Shown here: positions 8,454-15,187 of the stretch, piece by piece
Position numbering within the stretch: position 1 is the first letter of the stretch
Layout: each line of letters starts with the position of its first letter
DNA from: Streptomyces wedmorensis
GTDB taxonomy: Bacteria; Actinomycetota; Actinomycetes; Streptomycetales; Streptomycetaceae
Assembly (NCBI RefSeq): GCF_000716445.1
Contig: NZ_JNWK01000004.1
Coordinates: 124,001-188,000, forward strand
Direction of reading: 5' to 3'
DNA length: 64,000 bases
Position numbers and translations under genes: made by a program
The notes under the pieces: generated by a model
Databases searched by the model: none
Told to the model about the DNA's origin: nothing
The model's input: the letters and a program-made list of their open reading frames with translations, nothing else

Positions 8454-8483
8454 AGTAAACAGTCTGGTCGGTCTCGTTTTCAA
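8454..8483 (-). promoter_or_regulatory. Candidate promoter of the ATP-grasp operon
   Basis: TTGAAA (8478-8483, minus strand) and TTTACT (8454-8459) with an 18-base spacer, in DNA clearly less GC-rich than its surroundings. Transcription would begin near 8447, leaving a leader of about 36 bases before the ATG at 8411. Assigned by eye only. Confidence 0.4.
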
Positions 8484-8885
8484 GATCGATACGAGTGCCC
8501 GGAACCATCCTCGCTAATGTTCCGCGTACGGAGGGTAGCTGTTTGCCTCGTGTTCGGCCTGGCGGAGTCGACGGCGTTCGGCGGGCGGCGGAATTCTCGC
8601 ATCCGAATATCGACGGGGCCCTGAACTCGGCATCTATGTATGCCTGTTCGGTTTGAAGGGGTGTGCTATCGCCGACGGGAGTCGTCGAGTCATCGGTGGC
8701 GCTCCCGGTGGGGGTGAGGGGGGCGCCCCGACGAGGCGTGGTGGCGTGATCTCTCGGATGCCTGGCTCGATGACTACCCAGTGTCACGGACTGTAGTATG
8801 TCACCTCGGATATAACGGCATGCTTAGTCTGTTTTGGCTGCCCACGCAGGGACTGGGGCGCTGGGTCGCCTATGCCCGGAATGCG

Positions 8886-8925
8886 CGAATGTGCGATGCC
8901 GCCGGTGGGCCGCATCGCACATTCG
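8886..8925 (-). terminator. Hairpin terminator after the anchored-protein gene
   Basis: Perfect 14-bp stem CGAATGTGCGATGC (8886-8899) with 8912-8925, loop 12 bases, 21 bases beyond the stop of the 8947-10017 gene. Confidence 0.75.
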
Positions 8926-8946
8926 GGGATCGGGGAACGACGGGTC

Positions 8947-10017
8947 TCAGCGACCCAGCGTCGCGTCGACCTGTGCCATGACGCGCTGGGTGTACCCCTT
9001 CGCCTCGGCGGCCACCTTCGGGTTCTCCTTCAGGAGGCGCTGCTGCCAATCGGTTTCGACCTTGTGCATGGTTTCCGAGACCCCGAAGGAATTCCGGCAC
9101 GTGACGTCGGCCTTGGCCGTCGCGATCGCCTCGGCGGACTTTCCGCCGCTGGCGATCCAGCGGGGGTCGTCGTTGGCCGCCCAGGGGTCCTTGTAATCGA
9201 ATCCCCTGGACTTCATGCAGGACGACCACTTCCCGAATACCGCGAGGGTCCGCGGGTCCGTGAGCATGTTGTCCCAGGAACGGCGCTCCAGCTTGGTGAT
9301 CGCGTCCTCGGTGGTGTCCAGGACACCGGGCGTACGGGTGCGCCCGACGAGCGCCTGATCGGTCTCTCCGGCGCAGCCGGCGGCGGGCACCGCCTTGCCG
9401 TTCACGGTGGGGGCCGCGGCCGTGCGGGCCGCCACCTTCCCGGTGCGGCCGCCGGGGCCGTAGAGGGCCAGCTCGACCTCCGGGCTCAGCTCCGCGTCGG
9501 CGACGACGGACCGGGCGCTCCGGGCGCCCGCCTGCGCCTCGTCGGGCCAGCCGTAGCCGTAGGCCGACACCTTCGCGAGGTCGTGGTCCCCGTACCGGAC
9601 GTCCATGCCGTTCTTGGGCCCGGCGTGCGCGGTGGGCGCCGCCTCGGCCCAGGACTGCGGGGCGGTGAACGGTGCCGCGACGCCGAAGCGGTCCAGGCAG
9701 GCCGCCGCCTTCTTGGCCTGGGCGGCGGACAGGAGCGTGCGGTTCACCTCGTTGCCGTTCACCTGGTACGCGCGGATCGGCAGCGTCCAGGTGGACGGGT
9801 CATCGGCCTGCGGGGCGACCGACGGCGTCCGCCACAGCTCCGCCGCCGGAACCGAGGCCACGTTCGCCTGTGCGATCTCCTGCTCGTCGAAGGAGTCGAC
9901 GCCGGCTACGACGGCGCCGCTGAGGGCCACGACGGCCAGCGCGGCGACGGTCGGCTTGAAGGCCCGGTTCCTGCGCACGGACGGCGACCTCTCGACCGTT
10001 TCCTTGTCGCTCAGCAC
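8947..10017 (-). CDS. Membrane-anchored extracytoplasmic protein of unknown function
   Basis: 356 residues, family not recognised. One hydrophobic segment near residues 18-42 (AALAVVALSGAVVAGV) after a basic stretch makes it an N-terminally anchored or secreted protein, with the rest outside the cell. Four or more cysteines in the mature part, some in the pattern AACLDRFG and SSCMKSRGF, suggest disulfides; the C-terminal third is helical and charged. The GTG at 10015-10017 was chosen because GGAGGGG lies seven bases upstream; it overlaps the stop of the preceding I36-like gene, so the two are translationally coupled. Confidence 0.65.
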   Translation of the reverse strand: MLSDKETVERSPSVRRNRAFKPTVAALAVVALSGAVVAGVDSFDEQEIAQANVASVPAAELWRTPSVAPQADDPSTWTLPIRAYQVNGNEVNRTLLSAAQAKKAAACLDRFGVAAPFTAPQSWAEAAPTAHAGPKNGMDVRYGDHDLAKVSAYGYGWPDEAQAGARSARSVVADAELSPEVELALYGPGGRTGKVAARTAAAPTVNGKAVPAAGCAGETDQALVGRTRTPGVLDTTEDAITKLERRSWDNMLTDPRTLAVFGKWSSCMKSRGFDYKDPWAANDDPRWIASGGKSAEAIATAKADVTCRNSFGVSETMHKVETDWQQRLLKENPKVAAEAKGYTQRVMAQVDATLGR

Positions 10018-10493
10018 TGCGTACCCCTCCATTCGAACGAAGCGTTCTCGTTGTACGTGTTCACCAGGTTCTTGTAGTGGTCCGCGGGGATGTCGTCCCA
10101 GACTCCCTTCTGGAAGCTGTTGAAGTGGACGCGGGCGACGCACGCAAGGCCGTAGTCCTTGTGGTTGTGTGCCGATGCGGCGTTGTTCTTCACCTGTGTA
10201 TCGCTGCCCGCGCCGCGATTCGGGCAGAAGTTGTAGATCAGGTAGCCGGGAGTGCCGTCATAGGCTCCGAAGTTCTCCTCGCTGTACCCGAACTTTATCC
10301 ACGAGCCCTTGAAGTCCGAGTTGTAGAACAGCTGGAACTTGAAGTAATAGGCGTCGTAGCACTGATTGGGAGAGACGTTGTAGTCATTGGCCTGGGCGGG
10401 GCTCGACAGGAGTGCCGACGCACAGGCGAGTCCTATGACAGCGGCGGCGGACCGCTTTCTGAACTTGAGCAAAATTCCCCCATCGATAGTCAT
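10011..10493 (-). CDS. Secreted peptidase-inhibitor I36 / beta-gamma-crystallin-like protein
   Basis: 160 residues with a Sec signal peptide (basic FRKRS, hydrophobic AAAVIGLACASALL, cleavage after AQA near residue 35). The mature part has paired blocks like those of the Streptomyces metalloproteinase inhibitor family I36: FYNSDFKGSW, then KNNAASAHNH, then HFNSFQKGVW, and four cysteines likely forming two disulfides. ATG 10493 follows GAGAGGGG. Base composition is visibly lower in GC than the neighbours, hinting at transfer or a specialised role. First gene of a bicistron with the anchored protein. Confidence 0.65.
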   Translation of the reverse strand: MTIDGGILLKFRKRSAAAVIGLACASALLSSPAQANDYNVSPNQCYDAYYFKFQLFYNSDFKGSWIKFGYSEENFGAYDGTPGYLIYNFCPNRGAGSDTQVKNNAASAHNHKDYGLACVARVHFNSFQKGVWDDIPADHYKNLVNTYNENASFEWRGTQC

Positions 10494-10841
10494 TTGCCCC
10501 TCTCCCGGGGCCCGCTTCGGGGGTCAATCTTTGATTCCGTATGCATCGATCGCCAGGAAGAAACAAGTCAAGTCGGGGGGTGGGAGATGACCGGAAAAAA
10601 TCATGTGATGGCGGAGTGTGATCGTGGTTGGCTGGCTGACCGGGGGTGGGCTCGGGCCGGGGGCTGGCTGACCGGGGGTGGGCTCGGGCCGGGGGCTGGC
10701 TGACCGGGTGTCGGGCTGACCGGGTGCCGGGTGCCTGGGGCCGGGTGCCTGGGGCCGCGGGTCCGGGGTGCGACTTTGGTCGTCGGCGGGGGCGACGAAA
10801 GAGAGGCGCCAGGGCCGGGGGGCGCTGCCTAGGGTGCGAGC
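10494..10841. other. 348-bp divergent promoter region with tandem repeats
   Basis: Separates the secreted-protein bicistron from the kinase gene. A candidate leftward promoter is TTGTTT then CATACG with a 17-base spacer at about 10540-10570. The right half is G-rich and carries the 32-bp tandem repeat listed separately. No gene seen. Confidence 0.5.
10631..10708. repeat. 32-bp direct tandem repeat, two full copies plus a partial third
   Basis: Identical 32-bp units at 10631-10662 and 10663-10694, each beginning GCTGGCTGACCGGGG, then 14 matching bases from 10695. Related shorter CCGGGTGCCTGGGG units follow to about 10755. Strongly strand-asymmetric (G-rich top strand), so it may form G-rich structures upstream of the sensor-kinase gene. 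Confidence 0.85.
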
Positions 10842-12626
10842 GTGGACGAGATGGCGAAGTCGGGGAGTCGGGGCGCGGGCGTGATCGGGGCCCGGGTCGC
10901 CGACTGGTGGGCCTGGTTCCTGGTGCCGGGGCAGTGGTCGGGGCGCAGGACCACCGGGGAGGTGGCGCTCGCCGTGGTCGTGGCGCTGCTCGCCGCCGGG
11001 ACCGAGGACATCCTGGGCGGTGAGGGATGGCGACTGGCCGCGGTCGCCGCCGGTGCCGCAGTGCTCTCGCTGGTACGCCGAAGACTCCCGTCGAGCACGC
11101 TCGTCCTGGCCGCCGGGCTCACGCCCTTCGTGCCCGGTCTCGGGCCGCTGCTGCTGGTCGTCGGCTGGTCGTCCGGCCGGTACATCGTGGGTGCGGGGCA
11201 CGCGTTGACCGCGTACATCGCCGCCTTCGTCCTGAACGTCGGAGCCACGCTCCTGGAGTCCTGGGACCGGCAGCAGATGCTCGTCGTCGCCTTCATCGCG
11301 ACGCTCTACTACCTGGGCACCACGCTGGCCCCCGGACTCGCCCACCGCTACTGGACCCAGCGGCGGACCCTGCTCCACGCGCTCCAGGAGCGCAACGCCC
11401 AACTGCTGCGCGAGCGCACCATGGTGGCCTGGCAGGCCCGGCTGCGGGAGCGGCAGCGGATCGCGCAGGACATGCACGACAGCCTCGGGCACCAACTGGC
11501 GCTGATCGCCGTGCACACGGGCGCCCTCGAGGTCGACCGCGAGCTGGGCGATCGGCAGCGCGAGGTGGTCGGCGTCCTGCGGAACGCGTCGGTGACCGCG
11601 ATGCACGAACTGCGGGAGGTCGTCGGGATACTCCGCGACGGCGTCGGGGCTTCGGACGGTGCGGCGGCTCCCGCTCTGGCCGGGGACGAGACGGGCCGGG
11701 CGGCGCGGGGCATCGCCGGGATCGAGGGGCTCGTCGAGTCGGCGCGGGCCGCCGGCACCGCGGTCGGGCTGCGACGGCTCGGGGAGGAGCGGTCACTGGC
11801 GCCGGCCGCCGACCATGCCGCGTACCGGATCGTCCAGGAGGCCCTCACCAACGCCTACAAGTACGCGCCGGGGGCGTCGATCGGCGTCGAACTGCGCTAC
11901 GAGCCGGACACGTTCGTCGTGGAGATCCTCAACGCGCAGCCGTCGGGCGGGCCCGCCGAGGACGTGGTGAGCGGCGGCCAGGGGCTGGCCGGACTCGCGG
12001 AGAGGGCCCGGCTGGTGGGCGGCATGTGCCACGCGGGTCCGGCCGACGGCGGCGGGTTCCGGGTGGCGGGGATGCTGCCGTACGGGGCGGCGCCGGTCGC
12101 GGAGGCAGCGCCTTTGGTCGACGAGGCCGACGACTTCCGGCAGCAGACCACCAGGCCGCTCGTCGGTGATGGTCGTCCGGTCGCGGTCGGACCGGCCGAC
12201 TGGACTTTCACGGAGCGGGAGTTGGCGATGGCGGTACGCGGGGGAAGGCGCAGCGGCACGGGCGGTGCGATCGCGCTGGGGTGCGGGATAGCGTTCGCCG
12301 CGCTCGTCCTGCTCGTGGTCGCGGCGGGCTTCGGCCTCTACTTCCTGGTGGGTTCCGTCGAGGACGGGATGATCGATCCCATGGAGTACGACGCGGTGGA
12401 GGTCGGGATGCCCGAGAAGGAGGTACGGGAGCAGTTGCCCTCGGGCGAGACGATAGCCACCGTCGGCCTGAACAAGGAGGGACCCGCGAGGCCGGCGGGT
12501 GCCGACTGCCTGGTGCTGATGTCCTCGGAGCTGGGCGAGACCTTCGGCACGGAGCCCGTTTTCCGGTTCTGCTTCAAGGACGGCAAGCTGATCGAGAAGA
12601 AGTCGTACGAGGTCAAGCAGCGGTAG
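10842..12626 (+). CDS. NarL-family sensor histidine kinase with extra C-terminal membrane helix and extracytoplasmic domain
   Basis: 594 residues. An N-terminal membrane module of about four to six helices (about 38-175) is followed by a HisKA_3 dimerisation region with phospho-acceptor H212 in QDMHDSLGHQ, and a HATPase domain (about 320-410; N-box EALTNAYKYA, G-box GGQGLAGLAERA). Unusually, the chain continues through a second membrane segment (about 473-500, LVLLVVAAGFGLYFLVG) into a roughly 90-residue outside domain with the BamE/SmpA-like pattern VGMPEKEVREQLP and FRFCFKDGKLIEKK. Partner regulator is encoded 38 bases downstream. GTG start at 10842; ATG at 10851 is possible. Confidence 0.88.
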   Translation: MDEMAKSGSRGAGVIGARVADWWAWFLVPGQWSGRRTTGEVALAVVVALLAAGTEDILGGEGWRLAAVAAGAAVLSLVRRRLPSSTLVLAAGLTPFVPGLGPLLLVVGWSSGRYIVGAGHALTAYIAAFVLNVGATLLESWDRQQMLVVAFIATLYYLGTTLAPGLAHRYWTQRRTLLHALQERNAQLLRERTMVAWQARLRERQRIAQDMHDSLGHQLALIAVHTGALEVDRELGDRQREVVGVLRNASVTAMHELREVVGILRDGVGASDGAAAPALAGDETGRAARGIAGIEGLVESARAAGTAVGLRRLGEERSLAPAADHAAYRIVQEALTNAYKYAPGASIGVELRYEPDTFVVEILNAQPSGGPAEDVVSGGQGLAGLAERARLVGGMCHAGPADGGGFRVAGMLPYGAAPVAEAAPLVDEADDFRQQTTRPLVGDGRPVAVGPADWTFTERELAMAVRGGRRSGTGGAIALGCGIAFAALVLLVVAAGFGLYFLVGSVEDGMIDPMEYDAVEVGMPEKEVREQLPSGETIATVGLNKEGPARPAGADCLVLMSSELGETFGTEPVFRFCFKDGKLIEKKSYEVKQR

Positions 12627-12664
12627 CGCTGGGCGGCCCGTACCGGAGCCGTGGGGGAGTAGCT

Positions 12665-13324
12665 GTGGCAGGGCAGCCCATCAGGGTCGTGATCGCCGAC
12701 GACGAGCCTCTGATCAGGGCCGGGATCCGGATGATCCTCATCTCGGACCCGGAGATCGAGGTCGTCGGGGAGGCCGCCAACGGCCGCGAGGCGATCGAGG
12801 CGGCGCGGGCGCACGCCGCCGACGTGGTGCTGCTCGACATCCAGATGCCGGTGCTCGACGGTCTCTCGGCGATGCCGGAGCTGCGCCGCGCGGCGCCGGC
12901 GGCCCGGGTCATCGTCCTGACGACCTTCGGGGAGCGGGAGAACGTGCTGCGGGCACTGGAGCACGGGGGAGCCGGATTCCTGCTCAAGGACACGGCGCCG
13001 GCCGAGCTGATCGGAGCGGTGCGGGCGGCCGCGGCGGGGGACGCCTACCTGTCTCCGGCGGCGACCCGGCACGTCGTGGAGCGGCTCGCCACGGGCCGGG
13101 AGGCCGCCCGGTCCGAGCAGGCGCGGGTGCGGGTGGCGGCGCTGAGCGAGAAGGAGCGCGATGTGCTGGCGCTGCTCGGCGAGGGGCTGTCCAACGCGGA
13201 CGCGGGAAAGCGGCTGCACATGAGCGAGGCCACGGTGAAGACGTACGTGAGCCGCATCCTGGCCAAGCTGGACTGCGAGAACCGCGTGCAGGCGGCGCTG
13301 CTGGCGCGGGACGCCGGGCTGTAG
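12665..13324 (+). CDS. NarL/FixJ-family response regulator
   Basis: 219 residues. Receiver domain with acidic pair DDE near residue 12, phospho-acceptor D58 in LLDIQMP, and K near 108 in LLKDTAP; C-terminal LuxR-type helix-turn-helix (LSEKERDVLALLGEGLSNADAGKRLHMSEATVKTYVSRIL region). GTG at 12665 follows GGGGGAG. Pairs with the kinase just upstream; the cognate genes are unknown, though the neighbouring secreted proteins or the G-rich repeat upstream of the kinase are plausible targets. Confidence 0.88.
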   Translation: MAGQPIRVVIADDEPLIRAGIRMILISDPEIEVVGEAANGREAIEAARAHAADVVLLDIQMPVLDGLSAMPELRRAAPAARVIVLTTFGERENVLRALEHGGAGFLLKDTAPAELIGAVRAAAAGDAYLSPAATRHVVERLATGREAARSEQARVRVAALSEKERDVLALLGEGLSNADAGKRLHMSEATVKTYVSRILAKLDCENRVQAALLARDAGL

Positions 13325-13327
13325 CGG

Positions 13328-13364
13328 CGGGCCCGCCCGTGCCGGCCTGCCGGGCGTGGGCCCG
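13328..13364. terminator. Bulged hairpin between convergent response-regulator and MarR genes
   Basis: CGGGCCCGCCCG (13328-13339) can pair with 13351-13364 with a two-base bulge; loop 11 bases. It lies three bases after the response-regulator stop. Confidence 0.4.
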
Positions 13365-13386
13365 GTGACGGGTGGGAGGGGGTCCG

Positions 13387-13917
13387 TCAGCGCGGGGGGC
13401 CCTCGGGGAGGCCGCTGGTGCCGGCGGCGTTGTAGCGGAGCAGGTACGCGGCGAAGTGGGCGAGGTCCTCGGCGGACCAGTCCTTGAGGCGCTCCTGGTA
13501 GGCGGCGAGGCGGTTGGTCTGGGCCGTGGCGAGGATCCTGGAGCCCGCCTCGGTCGGGTGCAGGACGTGGACGCGGTGGTCGTCGGGGGCGGGGCGGCGC
13601 TCGACCAGGCCGAGTTTCTCCAGGCCGGCGACCTGGCGGCTGACCGTCGACTTGTCCAGCAGGTAGTGGGCCGCGAGGTCGGTGGCCCGGCAGCCGCGCT
13701 GTTCCTCGATGTGGGCGAGGAGCGTGTAGGAGACGAGCGGGAGCTCGGGGTGGACCCGGGCCGCCGCGGCGCGGGCCCGGCGGGCGAAGGCCGTCAGTTC
13801 GCGCTGGATGACGTCCACGGACGCCTCGCGCGGGGGCTGTGTGCCGGTCATGGGCGCCTCGCGTGCGGGCTGTGTGCCGGTCATGGGCGCCTCGCGTGCG
13901 GGCTGTGTGCCGGTCAT
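13387..13917 (-). CDS. MarR-family transcriptional regulator with triplicated N-terminal start region
   Basis: 176 residues from the first ATG. The winged-helix domain covers about residues 55-140, with recognition helix in YLLDKSTVSRQVAGLEKLG and wing ERRPAPDDHRV. The first 33 residues are three copies of the 11-residue unit MTGTQPAREAP (last copy PPREAS), encoded by a 33-bp tandem repeat; each unit starts with ATG preceded by GAGG-type sequence or by AAAGGGAG for the outermost, so starts at 13917, 13884 and 13851 are all usable. Divergent from the membrane protein at 14022, whose promoter region holds a palindrome likely bound by this regulator. Confidence 0.85.
   Translation of the reverse strand: MTGTQPAREAPMTGTQPAREAPMTGTQPPREASVDVIQRELTAFARRARAAAARVHPELPLVSYTLLAHIEEQRGCRATDLAAHYLLDKSTVSRQVAGLEKLGLVERRPAPDDHRVHVLHPTEAGSRILATAQTNRLAAYQERLKDWSAEDLAHFAAYLLRYNAAGTSGLPEGPPR
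13819..13917 (-). repeat. 33-bp tandem repeat duplicating the MarR translation start
   Basis: Three adjacent 33-bp units, the two outer ones identical and the innermost with a few changes. Each unit encodes MTGTQPAREAP or a close variant and places ATG about five bases after GAGG. Confidence 0.9.
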
Positions 13918-13971
13918 GGTGCGCTCCCTTTGCCGTGGTCAGGGCGCTGTTCGCCCATCCCGCGCCTTCGG

Positions 13972-14001
13972 TTGTATAGTACAACGGATACTTAGTTGTA
14001 A
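13972..14001. promoter_or_regulatory. MarR-type operator/promoter between divergent genes
   Basis: TTGTATAGTACAA (13972-13984) is an inverted repeat with 5-bp arms, and TTAGTTGTAAAAG follows at about 13993-14005. TATAGT (13975-13980) can serve as -10 for the rightward gene and overlaps the palindrome, so regulator binding should block transcription. AT-rich island in GC-rich DNA. Confidence 0.65.
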
Positions 14002-14021
14002 AAGCCAACGATGGAGGCCTC

Positions 14022-15068
14022 GTGTCCGCAGGACCGAACACCACCGGTGCGTTGCGGCATGTCCTCGGACATCTGCTCACTCCCCTGCTGATGTGCGTCG
14101 GAATGGGACTCGCCTACCTCGGCGCCTTCCACGCCCCCGCACCGCACGACCTGCGCGTCGACGTCGTCGGCTCGGGCCCCACCGCCCAGGTCCTCGCCCA
14201 GACCCTCCAGGACAAGGGCGCGGGCGCCCTCGACGTCCGTACCGTCGCCGACCGGGAGACGGCCGTCACCGCCCTGCGCGAGCAGCACAGCTTCGGCGCG
14301 TACATCCCGGGCGGGAAGCCCGAACTGCTCGTCGCCTCGGCCTCCTCCGACACCAGCGCCATGGCCGTGGAGAAGGTGTTCACCAAGGTCGCGGCCGGCC
14401 AGGGCGCCCCGCTCCAGGTCACCGACGTCGCCCCCGTCGCCTCCGGCGACCCCACCGGACAGGGCGTCTTCTTCCTGCTCGTCGCCCTCAGCATCGGCGC
14501 GTACGCCTCGGTCGCCGTCATCGGCGGAGCCGGCGCCGTCCTGCCGATGCGGATCAGGGTCCTCCTCGCCGCCGGCACGTCCCTCGTCGTCAGCCTCGTC
14601 GGCACCCTGTTCGCCGGGCCCGTCTTCCACCTCGTCGACCAGGGACTCGGCGGGGTGTGGGCGCTGTCCTGGCTGTACGCGGCGGGCATCCTGCTCGTCG
14701 GCGTCGGCCTCCACACCTTCCTGCGCCGCTGGACCACCCTCGGCGTCATGGTGCTGTTCGTGATGCTCAACTTCACGAGCTCCGGCGGCATCTACCGGCC
14801 CGAGCTCCAGCCCGGCTTCTTCGGCGCGCTGCACGCCTTCTGGAACGGTGCCGGCTTCGTGGAGGGCGTCCGCGGCCACGTCTACTTCGACGGGCACGCG
14901 CTCGGCGGGCACGTCCTCACCCTCTCCCTCTGGCTGCTCGCCGGAGCCGCCCTCGTCGCCGCCGCCGGCGTCACCGAGGCCCGCCGGAAGACCGTGGACG
15001 GGCCGTGCGTCCGGGCGGCGACCCCGGCCGAGGCGGAGGAGGAGGTGGAGGAGGCGGTCGCGGTCTGA
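14022..15068 (+). CDS. ABC-2/YhgE-like multi-pass membrane protein
   Basis: 348 residues. One helix near residues 18-38, an outside loop of about 110 residues, then about five helices from residue 145 to 320. This one-plus-five arrangement resembles DUF3533/YhgE and ABC-2 permease halves, often controlled by MarR or TetR regulators and linked to drug or lipid export. No ATPase gene is adjacent. The tail is Glu-rich. GTG 14022 with GGAGG upstream. Likely repressed by the divergent MarR protein through the 13972 palindrome. Confidence 0.65.
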   Translation: MSAGPNTTGALRHVLGHLLTPLLMCVGMGLAYLGAFHAPAPHDLRVDVVGSGPTAQVLAQTLQDKGAGALDVRTVADRETAVTALREQHSFGAYIPGGKPELLVASASSDTSAMAVEKVFTKVAAGQGAPLQVTDVAPVASGDPTGQGVFFLLVALSIGAYASVAVIGGAGAVLPMRIRVLLAAGTSLVVSLVGTLFAGPVFHLVDQGLGGVWALSWLYAAGILLVGVGLHTFLRRWTTLGVMVLFVMLNFTSSGGIYRPELQPGFFGALHAFWNGAGFVEGVRGHVYFDGHALGGHVLTLSLWLLAGAALVAAAGVTEARRKTVDGPCVRAATPAEAEEEVEEAVAV

Positions 15069-15086
15069 CCGTCCCCCCGCGGGAGG

Positions 15087-15109
15087 TTGTCCACAGGGCG
15101 TCGTCCACA
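15087..15109 (+). other. Pair of DnaA-box-like nonamers
   Basis: TTGTCCACA (15087-15095, identical to the preferred Streptomyces DnaA box) and TCGTCCACA (15101-15109) in the same orientation, 14 bases start to start, in the gap before the DUF2252 gene. Confidence 0.5.
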
Positions 15110-15187
15110 GGGGGAGACGCCGATCGGACGCGGCGGTACGGTCGGGGCCGGATGATGTTGGAACATCGCATCGGGGGAGGGCGTCCC

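Larger units (their letters stand above)
8412..8946. other. 535-bp region upstream of the ATP-grasp operon, low-GC stretches
   Basis: No convincing gene on either strand; a 121-codon minus-strand frame and a short plus-strand frame lack coding character. Contains the operon promoter (8454-8483), AT-rich patches near 8500-8660 and 8780-8835 that could hold further regulatory sites, and the terminator of the leftward gene at 8886-8925. Confidence 0.5.

Noticed and set aside
8422..8787. 121-codon minus-strand open frame upstream of the Ddl-like gene
   Set aside because: Composition is that of a regulatory region, no ribosome site, no recognisable domain, and it overlaps the promoter and leader.
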